A stretch of DNA of 8,958 nucleotides from Chloroflexi bacterium RIFCSPLOWO2_02_FULL_71_16 (GCA_001795345.1 MGON01000005.1:1514-10471); one strand, 5' to 3'. Counted from the first letter of the stretch, positions 1 through 6,929 are shown. Numbers and translations: made by a program. Notes: a model not told the origin generated them from the letters alone.

Positions 1-266
1 GCCGCCAGCGACGCGGAGGCGGTGGGGTCTTTCGCTGCGAGCATGCGGTCGATCGCCGGGAGGTCCTCGGCCGGATGTGACGCGTGCACCGCGGCGAGGT
101 CCCATCGACCCGCGGCGGCGTTCCCGCCGGCCGCACCGAGATGCGCGCGCACCTGCTCCACGCGCACGCCGAGCGCGACCTCCCCGCCCGTCGGGCGGTC
201 GGAGGGGACGCAGGCGACGAGCGGGAGCGCCGCAGCGAGCAGGAGGACCCGGAGGGCCGGCACCAC
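1..266 (-). CDS. Putative lipoprotein, N-terminal part (cut by the left edge)
   Basis: An open frame of 88 codons runs from a GTG at 266 off the left edge. The first 19 residues form a lipoprotein signal: a short n-region with one Arg (VPALR), a hydrophobic core (VLLLAAALPL) and a lipobox LVAC with the lipidation Cys at residue 19. The product is therefore probably anchored on the outer face of the membrane. The mature part is Ala/Asp-rich with one Trp and several His and shows no motif I recognise. It lies 68 nt downstream of the DUF72 gene on the same strand. The start is uncertain: GTG codons sit side by side at 266 and 263, and the GGAGG at 270-266 overlaps the first and is only 2 nt from the second, too close for a normal ribosome site. 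A leaderless start from the AT-rich hexamer at 273-278 would fit better. Function unknown. Confidence 0.6.
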   Translation of the reverse strand, partial: MVPALRVLLLAAALPLVACVPSDRPTGGEVALGVRVEQVRAHLGAAGGNAAAGRWDLAAVHASHPAEDLPAIDRMLAAKDPTASASLA

Positions 267-272
267 CTCCAG

Positions 273-278
273 ATATTC
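273..278 (-). promoter_or_regulatory. Possible -10 element for a leaderless lipoprotein mRNA
   Basis: Read on the minus strand, GAATAT ends exactly 6 nt before the GTG at 266. This is the same spacing as at the tsaC and dehydratase starts. It matches TATAAT at only three positions and I see no -35 box, so it is the weakest of the four candidates. Confidence 0.25.
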
Positions 279-334
279 CGATGCGCCGGGTCGGGAAATA
301 GGGTCGTTCGGCCCCGATCCGGAAGGCGGTCCCG

Positions 335-1231
335 CTATGCCGCAGGAAAGAGCAGCTCGCCGAGCTCGGCCGCGTTGTTGACCGCCTTGTCGCCGTAGCA
401 GTTGTTCATCAGGAGATGGACCTCGCGCGCCTGCTTCGCCACCTCCCGTATCCGCGGCACCCAATCGAGCAGCTCCTGCTTCGAATACCGGTAGTCGAAG
501 CGCTCCGCGGCGGTGATCCCCTTCTTCTTCCAGTTCTCGGCGTTGCGCCCGTGGAAGCGGATGACCGCCAGCGACTCGTTGGTCACGGCCGTGATGGGCG
601 GCACGCTCGACGGGAAGCCCTGCGGCTCGTCCACGCTCACGTAGGTCAGCTCGTGCTCGGAGAGGAAGCGCAGCGTCTCCTCCCTGTTCCGGTCGCTCAG
701 CCACGTGGCGTTGCGGAACTCGACCGCGAGCGGGTCGTCGGGCAGCAGCTCGCGCGCCCGGAGGATGGCCTCCTTGTTGTCCCGGGAGATCACGAACCAG
801 TCGGGGTACTGGAGCAGGATCGCGCCCAGCTTCCCCGCCCTGCGAAGTGGCTCGAGCGCGGTCCAGTAGCGGGTGTGGATCTCCTCGAGCAGCTCGGTCG
901 GCACGTCCTTCGGGTAGAGCCGCTTCTTCTCGCGCGCCTCCGCCGGAAGCGACTCGCGGAGGTCCTTCGGCAGGCGCTTCGGGTCGGTCGGATGCGTGGT
1001 GATCGGGGCGAATGCCTTGAAGCTCATGGTGAAACCGTCCGGCGTGCGCTCGGTCCATAGCAGCGCCTGCTTCGGGTCCGGCAGCGCGTAGTAGGCGGCA
1101 TCGTTCTCGACGATCGGAAAGCGCTCGGCGTAGTAGCGCAGCCGAGCCTCGGGGTCCTTCGCGACGCGCTCTGGGTACCAGCCCGACTCGAGGAGGGTCG
1201 GGTCGGTCCAGGAGCAGGTGCCGATCTTGAT
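335..1231 (-). CDS. DUF72 (YecE-like) family protein, apparent ATC start
   Basis: The 298-residue product matches DUF72/YecE-type TIM-barrel proteins of unknown biochemical function (usual length about 240-300). Visible family features, counted from the ATC, are the N-terminal strand IKIGTCSWTD (1-10), YYAERFPIVE (33-42), the YYALP/LLWTERTPDGF segment (47-67), then ILLQYPDWF, VEFRNATWL and the C-terminal HLLMNNCYGDKA. The first ATG is at 1027, but starting there would delete 68 residues that include the conserved first barrel strand. Between 1231 and 1027 the frame has no ATG, GTG or TTG. ATC at 1231 is preceded by GAGG with a 5-nt spacer and lies 7 nt after the stop of the upstream transferase gene, so a rare ATC start with translational coupling fits. 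A one-base assembly error is the alternative. It is the last gene of the long minus-strand operon. Confidence 0.85.
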   Translation of the reverse strand: MKIGTCSWTDPTLLESGWYPERVAKDPEARLRYYAERFPIVENDAAYYALPDPKQALLWTERTPDGFTMSFKAFAPITTHPTDPKRLPKDLRESLPAEAREKKRLYPKDVPTELLEEIHTRYWTALEPLRRAGKLGAILLQYPDWFVISRDNKEAILRARELLPDDPLAVEFRNATWLSDRNREETLRFLSEHELTYVSVDEPQGFPSSVPPITAVTNESLAVIRFHGRNAENWKKKGITAAERFDYRYSKQELLDWVPRIREVAKQAREVHLLMNNCYGDKAVNNAAELGELLFPAA

Positions 1232-1236
1232 GCGGG

Positions 1237-1240
1237 CCTC
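1237..1240 (-). promoter_or_regulatory. Shine-Dalgarno-like GAGG before the ATC of the DUF72 gene
   Basis: GAGG overlaps the TGA stop of the preceding gene (1241-1239) and lies 5 nt before the ATC at 1231. It is the only ribosome-site-like sequence near the conserved N-terminus, and it supports the choice of ATC as the start. Confidence 0.4.
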
Positions 1241-2312
1241 AGCCGTCGGCGTGCTCCTCGCGCGTCGAGCGCTCCGGGAGCGTGAGGACGACGACCCCCA
1301 GCATGAGCGCGAAGCCGGCGAAGATCGCCAGCTGCGCCGCCCCGGTCGTGACGAACGCGAGCGCGGCGAGCCCGAGGGTCATGGCGTAGATGAGGAGCAC
1401 CGCCTGCGGATGCGTCAACCCGATGTCCACGAGCCGATGGTGCAGGTGACCTCGGTCCGGCGCGAACGGCGGGCGGCGCTGGAGCACGCGCCGGACGATC
1501 ACGTAGAAGGTGTCGAGGATCGGCACCGCGAGGACCAGGAGCGCGGTCGAGACCTTGGCCGTGCCGAAGATCGAGAGCACCGCGATCATCGTGCCCAGGA
1601 ACGTCACGCCGGTGGTGCCGAGGAACAGCCGCGCGGGATGGAAGTTGAAGAACAGGAATCCGACCAGCGCGCCCGCGAGCGTGAAGGACATCCACGCGAC
1701 GAACGGCTCGTTCACGCTCGGCAGGAGCGCGGTCGCGCCGAGGGTGAGGGCGGCGATGATCCCGACGCCCGTCGCGAGGCCGTCGAGGCCATCGAGGAAG
1801 TTCAGCGCCACGTTCATGCCGAGGAGCCAGAAGACCGTGAAGCCGACGGCCAGCGCGGGCGCGAGCTCCACCAGCTGGCCCGGGGCGAACGGGTCGGTGA
1901 TGAAGTCGATGCGGATGCCTGCGAACACGACGATCCACGCGATGGCCAGGTGGCCCAGCAGCTGCCAGCGGGCGCGCAGGTCGAAGACGTCGTCGAGGAA
2001 GCCCACGCCCAGGCCGACGACCGCGGCGAACGCGGTGAGCGTGAAGCGCGGAGAGCGGACATCCTCCGGGATCAGGAACGGCCGGCCGGCGAGGCTGTCG
2101 ATCAGCCAGAAGACGAAGATCGCGACCCCGAACGCGGCGGCGACCGCGATGCCGCCGGGCCGCGGGATCGGATGGAGGTGGATGCGGCGGCCCCCGGGGA
2201 TGTCGAGCAGCGAGAAGCGATGCGAGAACCACACCACGACCGGGCTGAGGACGAGCGCCGCGAGGAAGGCGAGGACCGTGGATCCGAGGAAGAGGATCAG
2301 GACCTGCGGCAT
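1239..2312 (-). CDS. MraY/WecA-family undecaprenyl-phosphate sugar-1-phosphate transferase
   Basis: This 357-residue polytopic membrane protein belongs to glycosyltransferase family 4. Such enzymes move a sugar-1-phosphate from a UDP-sugar to a polyprenyl phosphate on the cytoplasmic face, starting synthesis of teichoic acid, arabinogalactan, O-antigen or similar polymers. Signature segments are HLHPIPRPGG (45-54), GFLDDVFDL with the Asp pair 107-108, NFLDGLDGLATG (171-182), FNFHPARLFLG (222-232) and DRGHLHHRL (286-294), the HxHH motif. Hydrophobic segments run along the whole length, starting at residues 3-30. Unusually, the normal GD(S/T)G motif after the NxxPA loop reads GTTGV (232-236), so a usually conserved Asp is Thr. 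ATG at 2312 shares one base with the upp stop (TGATG), which indicates translational coupling; longer in-frame starts would run back through upp. The cluster position and the absence of MraY-specific context favour a WecA/TagO-like role over MraY. The acceptor polymer is unknown. Confidence 0.9.
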   Translation of the reverse strand: MPQVLILFLGSTVLAFLAALVLSPVVVWFSHRFSLLDIPGGRRIHLHPIPRPGGIAVAAAFGVAIFVFWLIDSLAGRPFLIPEDVRSPRFTLTAFAAVVGLGVGFLDDVFDLRARWQLLGHLAIAWIVVFAGIRIDFITDPFAPGQLVELAPALAVGFTVFWLLGMNVALNFLDGLDGLATGVGIIAALTLGATALLPSVNEPFVAWMSFTLAGALVGFLFFNFHPARLFLGTTGVTFLGTMIAVLSIFGTAKVSTALLVLAVPILDTFYVIVRRVLQRRPPFAPDRGHLHHRLVDIGLTHPQAVLLIYAMTLGLAALAFVTTGAAQLAIFAGFALMLGVVVLTLPERSTREEHADG

Positions 2313-2983
2313 CACCCGGTGCCGAACTGGCGGTCGCCGGCGTCGCCGAGGCCCGGGACGATGTAGCCCTTCTCGTTCAGGTGATCGTCCAGAGCGGCGA
2401 CGTGGATGGGCACGTCCGGATGCGCGGACGAGAGCGCCCGGGCGCCCTCCGGCGCGGCGATGATCCCGACGTACTTCACGCGCCGCGCGCCCCACTTCTT
2501 CAGGATGTCGACGGTCGCGACCGCGGATCCACCCGTCGCCAGCATCGGATCGAGCACGAGGCAAACCTGCACCGTCGCCTCGGAGGGCAGCTTGTTGTAG
2601 TACTCGATCGGCCGGAGGGTGCGCTCGTCGCGGAAGAGGCCGATGTGCCACACCTCGGCCTCCGGCATGAGCGCGACGGCGGCCTCGACCATGCCGATCC
2701 CCGCGCGCAGCACGGGGATGAGCCCGACCTTCTCCTTGAGCCGCGCGCCCCGCCAGTCCGCTAGCGGCGTGCGGATCCCGCGTTCCGAGAGGGCCAGGTC
2801 CGCCGTCGCCTCGTACAGGACGAGCGTCGCGATCTCGTGCACGAGACGCCGGAACTCCGGCGGCGGGGTGGTCTCGTCGCGCAGGCGGGTGAGCTTCTCC
2901 CGCACGAGCGGATGCGGCGAGACGTGCAGCCGGGCCTTGACGGCGGCGGCGTCCGTGGACGCGACCGCGCGAGCGCCGGTCAC
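2312..2983 (-). CDS. upp: Uracil phosphoribosyltransferase
   Basis: Converts uracil plus PRPP to UMP in pyrimidine salvage in the cytoplasm. The 223-residue product, slightly longer than the usual ~208, shows the family hallmarks: [24 protein letters not shown] (24-47) near the N-terminus, [11 protein letters not shown] (88-98), the PRPP-binding loop DPMLATGGS (145-153) and the uracil-binding C-terminus [10 protein letters not shown] (213-222). GTG at 2983 overlaps the glyA stop in a GTGA, so translation is probably coupled to glyA. No good ribosome site precedes it. The first 15 residues (Ala-rich) lie outside the conserved family, but I see no better start codon before residue 20. glyA next to upp is a widespread bacterial arrangement. 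Confidence 0.96.
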   Translation of the reverse strand: MTGARAVASTDAAAVKARLHVSPHPLVREKLTRLRDETTPPPEFRRLVHEIATLVLYEATADLALSERGIRTPLADWRGARLKEKVGLIPVLRAGIGMVEAAVALMPEAEVWHIGLFRDERTLRPIEYYNKLPSEATVQVCLVLDPMLATGGSAVATVDILKKWGARRVKYVGIIAAPEGARALSSAHPDVPIHVAALDDHLNEKGYIVPGLGDAGDRQFGTG

Positions 2984-4248
2984 GCGCGCACGGCCTGTCG
3001 CACGATCCCCGGGACCGGGAACCGGGCGGTGAGGTCGAGGACCTCGGTCGCGATCTCGTTCAGCGCCCGCTCGTCCTTCGTCGAGCGCAGCGTGCGGGCG
3101 ATGAGCTCGCCGATGCGACGCATCTCCGCCTCCTTCATGCCGCGCGTCGTGACCGCGGGCGTCCCGATGCGGATGCCGGACGCGACCGCGGGCTTGTTGG
3201 TGTCGTATGGGATGGTGTTCTTGTTCACCGTGATGCCGACGGCGTCCAGCGCCTTCTCGGCGGCCTTGCCGGTGGTCTCGAGCGGGCGGACGTCGACGAG
3301 CATGAGGTGGTTGTCGGTGCCGCCGCTGACGAGGCGAAGTCCGGCTCCGGCGAGCGTCTCGGCCAGCGTCCGCGCGTTCACCCGGATCTGCGCCGCGTAG
3401 GCGCGGAACTCGGGCGTCGCCGCCTCCTTGAGCGCGACGGCCTTGCCCGCGATGACGTGCATCAGCGGCCCGCCCTGCGAGTACGGGAACACCGCCTTGT
3501 CCACCGCCTTCGCGAGCTCCGCGGTGCACAGGATCATCCCCGCGCGCGGTCCGCGCAGCGTCTTGTGCGTGGTGGTCGTGACGATCTGCGCGTGCGGGAC
3601 CGGGTTGGGATGCTCGCCGCCGGCGACCAGCCCGGCGAAGTGCGCCATGTCCACGAGGAGGAGGGCGCCGACCGAGTCGGCGATCGCGCGCATCCGCGGG
3701 AAGTCGAAGAAGCGCGGGTACGCGGTCGCGCCGGCGACGATCATCTTCGGCTTGTGCTCCTGTGCCAGGCGCTCGAGCTCGTCGTGGTCGATGTACTCGG
3801 TATCGCGTCGCACGCCGTACGGGACGAAGCGGTAGAGCTTCGCCGAGAAGTTCACGGGGGATCCGTGCGTGAGGTGGCCGCCCTGGTCCAGCGCTAGGCC
3901 GAGCACCGTGTCGCCCGGCTCCAGCACGGCGGCGTACGCCGCCATGTTGGCCTGCGCGCCCGCGTGCGGCTGCACGTTGGCGTGCTCCGCGCCGAAGAGC
4001 GCCTTGGCGCGCTCGATCGCCAGCGTCTCGGCGACGTCGACCCACTCGCAGCCGCCGTAGTAGCGGCGTCCCGGGTAGCCCTCGGCGTACTTGTTCGTGA
4101 GCACGCTGCCGACCGCCTCGAGCACCGCCGCGCTCGTGTAGTTCTCCGACGCGATGAGCTCGATCTTCTCGACCTGCCGGCGCTCCTCGCTGGTCATCGC
4201 CGCGTACAGCTCGGGATCGACCCGCTCGATCTCACGCAGCTCTGTCAT
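2980..4248 (-). CDS. glyA: Serine hydroxymethyltransferase
   Basis: A PLP enzyme that interconverts serine plus tetrahydrofolate with glycine plus 5,10-methylenetetrahydrofolate, the main source of one-carbon units. At 422 residues it has the normal bacterial length. Clear motifs are [14 protein letters not shown] sequence (30-39), [21 protein letters not shown] (51-71), [11 protein letters not shown] (91-101), [10 protein letters not shown] (120-129), [15 protein letters not shown] (197-211) and the PLP-lysine motif [12 protein letters not shown] (224-235) with Lys229. The start is ATG 4248, preceded by GAGGTG with a 4-nt spacer; the frame also extends upstream, but only through rpiB. The gene starts 10 nt after the rpiB stop and its own stop overlaps upp. 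All active-site motifs are intact, so full activity is expected. Confidence 0.98.
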   Translation of the reverse strand: MTELREIERVDPELYAAMTSEERRQVEKIELIASENYTSAAVLEAVGSVLTNKYAEGYPGRRYYGGCEWVDVAETLAIERAKALFGAEHANVQPHAGAQANMAAYAAVLEPGDTVLGLALDQGGHLTHGSPVNFSAKLYRFVPYGVRRDTEYIDHDELERLAQEHKPKMIVAGATAYPRFFDFPRMRAIADSVGALLLVDMAHFAGLVAGGEHPNPVPHAQIVTTTTHKTLRGPRAGMILCTAELAKAVDKAVFPYSQGGPLMHVIAGKAVALKEAATPEFRAYAAQIRVNARTLAETLAGAGLRLVSGGTDNHLMLVDVRPLETTGKAAEKALDAVGITVNKNTIPYDTNKPAVASGIRIGTPAVTTRGMKEAEMRRIGELIARTLRSTKDERALNEIATEVLDLTARFPVPGIVRQAVRA

Positions 4249-4252
4249 TCCC

Positions 4253-4258
4253 CACCTC
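4253..4258 (-). promoter_or_regulatory. Ribosome binding site of glyA
   Basis: GAGGTG directly follows the rpiB stop codon and lies 4 nt before ATG 4248. It fixes the glyA start against longer in-frame readings. It is one of the few clear Shine-Dalgarno sites in the window and contrasts with the genes that head transcription units. Confidence 0.7.
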
Positions 4259-4756
4259 TCATCTGGTCGTCGGGTCCCCGACGATGCGCTCCGGCCGCCG
4301 ATGTGTCTCCCCGGCGCCGGTCTCGAGCGCCCCGATCTGCTCCCGGCGGCGCGCATGCCGGCCGCCCTCGGGCTTCGCGTCGACGAACGCGTCGACGATG
4401 CTCTTCGCCAGCTCCACGCCGATCACGCGCTGCCCGAGCGTGAGCAGGTTCACGTCGACGTGCGAGACGGCGTCCCGCGCCGACCACTCCTCGGTGACGA
4501 CGGCGGCGCGGAGGCCCGGGATCTTGTTGGCCGCGACCGCGGGACCGATCCCCGACCCGCAGCAGAAGATCGCGCGCTCGACGTCACCCGCGGCGACCGC
4601 GCGGGCGAGCGGCGCCACGATCAGCGGGTAGTCGTCGTCCGGCGACGCCTCACCGCCGTGATCGACGACCTCGTGACCCCGTGACCGCAGGTGCTTGCCG
4701 ATCGCGTCGCGCAGCTCGGTGCCCGCGTGGTCCGCGGCGAGGCCGATCCTCATCAT
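4259..4756 (-). CDS. rpiB: Ribose-5-phosphate isomerase B (RpiB/LacAB family)
   Basis: Interconverts ribose 5-phosphate and ribulose 5-phosphate in the pentose phosphate pathway. The family is clear: [10 protein letters not shown] (3-12), DDYPLIV (41-47), the catalytic-Cys loop FCCGSGIG (64-71) with Cys66 in the usual position, [12 protein letters not shown] (75-86), [23 protein letters not shown] (91-113) with His99, and EGGRHARR (130-137). The loop is usually CGTG; here it is CGSG, a mild change. About 20 residues follow the conserved end (GRH...ALE), making it longer (165) than the usual ~150. Two ATGs are adjacent (4756 and 4753). AAGGGAG at 4767-4761 is 4 nt from the first and 7 nt from the second, so 4753 may be the true start. 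The start overlaps the tsaC stop. Confidence 0.95.
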   Translation of the reverse strand: MMRIGLAADHAGTELRDAIGKHLRSRGHEVVDHGGEASPDDDYPLIVAPLARAVAAGDVERAIFCCGSGIGPAVAANKIPGLRAAVVTEEWSARDAVSHVDVNLLTLGQRVIGVELAKSIVDAFVDAKPEGGRHARRREQIGALETGAGETHRRPERIVGDPTTR

Positions 4757-5361
4757 GCCGCTCCCTTGAAGCTCGACTGGACGATGACGCGGTCGATATC
4801 GTGTACCGGGATCGCGCCCTCGCGGAGGATGCGCACGCCGTTGGCGGTGCAGTCGACGATCGTGCTCGGGATGCCGCCGGGCGTCGGACCGCCGTCGAGG
4901 ACCAGAGCGATGCGCCCATCGAGCTGCGCTAGCACCTCCTCGGCCGTGGTCGCGTCCGGGCGGCCGGAGAGGTTCGCGCTCGTCACCGGAAGCCCCCCGC
5001 CGCTCGCGGCGATGAGCTGCCGGGCGACGTCGTTCGCCGGCACCCGGAACGCGAGCGATCCGCGTCGCGGCGCCGAGAGCACGAGCGTGAGCGGGCCGGG
5101 CCAGAAGCGCGCGGCCAGCGCCCTCGCCACCGGGGTGACGATGGCGCTCGCCTCGAGGTTCGACGCATCCGAGAGGAGGATCGGGATCCGCTTCTCCTTC
5201 GGCCGACCCTTCGCGACGAAAAGCTTCTCGATGTTGCCGTGCCCCGCGGCGAGCCCGTACACGGTGTCCGTCGGAAAGGCGACGACCTCACCCCGCTCGA
5301 GCGCCGCCGCTGCCTCCTCGACCGCACCCCGCTCGTCCGCCCGGAGGAGGCGGGTCTTCAC
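4753..5361 (-). CDS. tsaC: L-threonylcarbamoyladenylate synthase (TsaC/YwlC/Sua5 N-domain type)
   Basis: Makes threonylcarbamoyl-AMP from Thr, bicarbonate and ATP, the first step of the t6A37 modification of ANN-decoding tRNAs. The 202-residue product is the short TsaC/YwlC form without the Sua5 C-terminal domain. Motifs are GEVVAFPTDTVYGLA (24-38), KGRPKEKRIPILLSD (51-65), FWPGPLTLVL (86-95), RVPAND (106-111), LPVTSANLSG (124-133) and GGIPSTIVDCT (162-172). The start is GTG 5361; an open frame continues upstream but without family similarity. There is no Shine-Dalgarno sequence, and TATCAT lies 6 nt before the GTG, so the mRNA is probably leaderless and tsaC heads the tsaC-rpiB-glyA-upp-transferase-DUF72 operon. 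Its stop overlaps the rpiB start. The position after prmC is conserved in many bacteria. Confidence 0.95.
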   Translation of the reverse strand: MKTRLLRADERGAVEEAAAALERGEVVAFPTDTVYGLAAGHGNIEKLFVAKGRPKEKRIPILLSDASNLEASAIVTPVARALAARFWPGPLTLVLSAPRRGSLAFRVPANDVARQLIAASGGGLPVTSANLSGRPDATTAEEVLAQLDGRIALVLDGGPTPGGIPSTIVDCTANGVRILREGAIPVHDIDRVIVQSSFKGAA

Positions 5362-5367
5362 GAGGCG

Positions 5368-5373
5368 ATGATA
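5368..5373 (-). promoter_or_regulatory. -10 element of a probable leaderless tsaC operon promoter
   Basis: On the minus strand TATCAT (TANNNT, 4 of 6 matches to TATAAT) is followed by 6 nt and then the GTG start of tsaC. The start codon would then fall at or next to the transcription start. No recognisable -35 box sits 16-18 bp upstream. A second TAGGAT hexamer at 5427-5432 (minus strand) is an alternative that would give a leader of about 60 nt. Confidence 0.5.
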
Positions 5374-5486
5374 CGGCGATGAACGTCGTTCCCGATCGCG
5401 CGGATCGCGTGCGCTGCGGGCGGTGGATCCTAGACGCGCGCGTTCGCCGCCGCGGAGTACTTCGTACGGACCCGTCGTCGGCCGCT

Positions 5487-5506
5487 CGCGGGAGCAAGCT
5501 CCCGCG
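5487..5506 (-). terminator. Perfect GC hairpin after the kinase gene
   Basis: Two perfect 9-nt arms (CGCGGGAGC and GCTCCCGCG) flank a 2-nt centre, best read as a stem with a 4-nt loop. It lies 10 nt past the stop of the kinase gene (5517) and within the 155-nt gap before tsaC. No run of T follows on either strand, so it is not a classical intrinsic terminator. It could stall polymerase, protect the 3' end of the prmC-kinase transcript, or be a copy of a dispersed palindromic repeat. No second copy occurs in this window. The rest of the gap (5362-5516) holds only the tsaC promoter signals. Confidence 0.45.
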
Positions 5507-5516
5507 GCCGGCACTC

Positions 5517-6062
5517 CTAGGGTCTGTAGTGCGTGAGGATGCGGTCGACGGTGTCGTCGACCGTCATCGTGCTCGTGTCGAGGACGAGCCAGCCGGCGGC
5601 GGGCGGGCATTTCGCGACGAGCTCGCCGTGCATGCGCGTGGCGACCGGCTCGAGGATCTTCGTGTCGAACGACTTGTTCGTGCGCTGCGCGTTGCGGCGA
5701 TGCACGACGAAGATCGAGGGGCTGAGCAGCACCTTGCGCGGAGAGATCCCGCCGAGATGCGGCAGCAGCTGCGGCAGGTCCCCCTCGTGGATGACGTCGT
5801 CGATGACGACCGTGAAGCCGGCGGTGACGTAGTCGGCCGCCAGGCGAGCGGCGTTCCGCCGCGCGATCGCGAACTGCAGGGCCGTCTCCTCGGTCCAGCT
5901 CAGCGGGCTCGCCAGGCCCGACGCGACGAGCTGCCGGAGGTCGTCCATCGGCAGGTGGGCGCTCTTCGGATACCGGCGCGCGAGCGCGGCCGCGACCGTC
6001 GTCTTGCCGGATCCCGGCACGCCCGAGAGGAGCCAGAGGAAGCCGGCCTGAAGGGCGCTCAT
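5517..6062 (-). CDS. Small P-loop kinase (AAA_33/zeta-toxin-like NTP-binding protein), substrate unknown
   Basis: A 181-residue cytoplasmic protein with a clear Walker A motif GVPGSGKT (14-21) right after the first beta strand (FLWLLS). It also has an acidic strand end PMDDLRQLV (39-46), a Walker-B-like VVIDDVI (85-91) and an Arg-rich lid-type segment VVHRRNAQRTNK (119-130). This layout fits small phosphotransferases of the zeta-toxin/chloramphenicol-phosphotransferase/shikimate-kinase type, in which an Asp near residue 40 binds the phosphate acceptor. The substrate cannot be read from sequence. ATG 6062 overlaps the prmC stop (ATGA), so translation is coupled to prmC. Longer in-frame starts would run into prmC and add Arg-rich sequence without family similarity. 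No antitoxin gene lies beside it, so a toxin role is unlikely. It sits as an accessory gene between prmC and tsaC, which are often adjacent elsewhere. Confidence 0.85.
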   Translation of the reverse strand: MSALQAGFLWLLSGVPGSGKTTVAAALARRYPKSAHLPMDDLRQLVASGLASPLSWTEETALQFAIARRNAARLAADYVTAGFTVVIDDVIHEGDLPQLLPHLGGISPRKVLLSPSIFVVHRRNAQRTNKSFDTKILEPVATRMHGELVAKCPPAAGWLVLDTSTMTVDDTVDRILTHYRP

Positions 6063-6916
6063 CCGGGACGCGTTCCCCGGACGACGCGCTCGTTGCCCAT
6101 GAGATCGCGGATGATGAGGGTCGGACCACCGAGGGCCGCCGCCAGCAGCTCGGCGACGGCGCCTGCCTGCGGCGGATCGCACTCGAAGAACGCGGCGCCG
6201 CCGGGCGCGAGCTTGCCCGGGAGCTGCGCGACGGCGCGGCGGATCACGTCCAGCGCGTCGTCGCCGCCCGCGAGAACGGCGGCCCGCGGCTCGAAGAGCA
6301 AGGACGTGCGCTCTGCGGTGAGGTGGTCGAGCGCATCGGCACGGAGGTAGGGCAGGTTCGCGGTCACGACGTCTACGCCCTCCTCGACCGGGTCGAGCAG
6401 ATCTCCCACGCGCACGTCCACCCGCCGCTCGACCCCGTGCGCCCGGATGTTCGCGCGCGCGACCTCGAGAGCGCCAGATGACAGTTCGGTGGCGATCACA
6501 CGCGCCTCGGGCTCGTTGACCGCGATGGCAACGGCGATCGCGCCCGACCCGGTCCCGACGTCCGCCACCCGACGCCGCCGGCCCGCACGCAGGTACGCGA
6601 GGGCGGCCTCCACCAGCGTCTCGGTCTCCGGCCGCGGGATGAGCACGCGGTCGTCGACGGCGAAGCGGAGCCCGAAGAACTCCTTCCAGCCTCGCAGGTA
6701 GGCGACGGGCTCGCCCGCGGCGCGCCGCTCGATCAACTCGCGGTAGCGCGCCTCTCGGTCGGGAGGGAGCGCTTCGTCGAGATGGGCGTAGAGGACCTCT
6801 TTGGCGATCCCGCAGGCGTCCGCGAGAAGGAGATCGGCCGCGAGCGCGGGGCTCGGGTCGTCGCTCGCGCGGAGCCGCGCGAGGCCGTTGGCGCGCGCCT
6901 GACCGCGCGTCATCAC
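6059..6916 (-). CDS. prmC: Peptide chain release factor N5-glutamine methyltransferase (HemK)
   Basis: Methylates the Gln of the GGQ motif of release factors RF1/RF2 using SAM, which speeds termination. The 285-residue product has the N-terminal helical domain with AADLLLADACGI (26-37), the linker PVAYLRGWKEFFGLRF (70-85), IPRPETETLVE (93-103), the SAM-binding motif DVGTGSGAIAVA (119-130) and RDLMGNERVV (270-279) near the end. The catalytic tetrapeptide, usually NPPY, is NLPY here (187-190). The frame opens with GTG 6916 followed by ATG 6913; either could start. No ribosome site precedes it, but GATACT ends 7 nt before the GTG, so a leaderless start is likely. The stop overlaps the kinase start. 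prfA, the usual upstream partner, is absent; the gene upstream points the other way. A different N5-Gln/Asn methyltransferase is less likely given the full HemK layout. Confidence 0.93.
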   Translation of the reverse strand: MMTRGQARANGLARLRASDDPSPALAADLLLADACGIAKEVLYAHLDEALPPDREARYRELIERRAAGEPVAYLRGWKEFFGLRFAVDDRVLIPRPETETLVEAALAYLRAGRRRRVADVGTGSGAIAVAIAVNEPEARVIATELSSGALEVARANIRAHGVERRVDVRVGDLLDPVEEGVDVVTANLPYLRADALDHLTAERTSLLFEPRAAVLAGGDDALDVIRRAVAQLPGKLAPGGAAFFECDPPQAGAVAELLAAALGGPTLIIRDLMGNERVVRGTRPG

Positions 6917-6923
6917 ACCGCGA

Positions 6924-6929
6924 AGTATC
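6924..6929 (-). promoter_or_regulatory. -10 element of a probable leaderless prmC promoter
   Basis: On the minus strand GATACT (4 of 6 matches to TATAAT) is followed by 7 nt and then GTG 6916. It sits in the 59-nt gap between two divergent genes, where no Shine-Dalgarno sequence precedes either start. No -35 box is evident. Confidence 0.4.

Noticed and set aside
1024..2232. 402-codon minus-strand frame overlapping the transferase and DUF72 genes
   Set aside because: It is a shifted reading of the transferase gene, Arg/Pro/Ala-rich, with no family features.
1218..2366. Long plus-strand open frame (382 codons) opposite the transferase gene
   Set aside because: Its translation is Arg/Glu/Asp-rich low-complexity sequence typical of the antisense of a GC-rich membrane protein gene; the minus-strand frame has all family motifs.
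5457..5467. GTAC-TTC-GTAC small inverted repeat between the kinase and tsaC genes
   Set aside because: Only 4-nt arms, expected by chance; too short to call an operator.
5517..6062. Toxin-antitoxin reading of the zeta-like kinase
   Set aside because: No small antitoxin gene is adjacent, and the gene is coupled to a housekeeping methyltransferase gene.
5379..6350. Plus-strand open frame (323 codons) opposite the kinase and the end of prmC
   Set aside because: Arg/Asp/Glu-rich antisense shadow; the minus-strand genes carry Walker and methyltransferase motifs.
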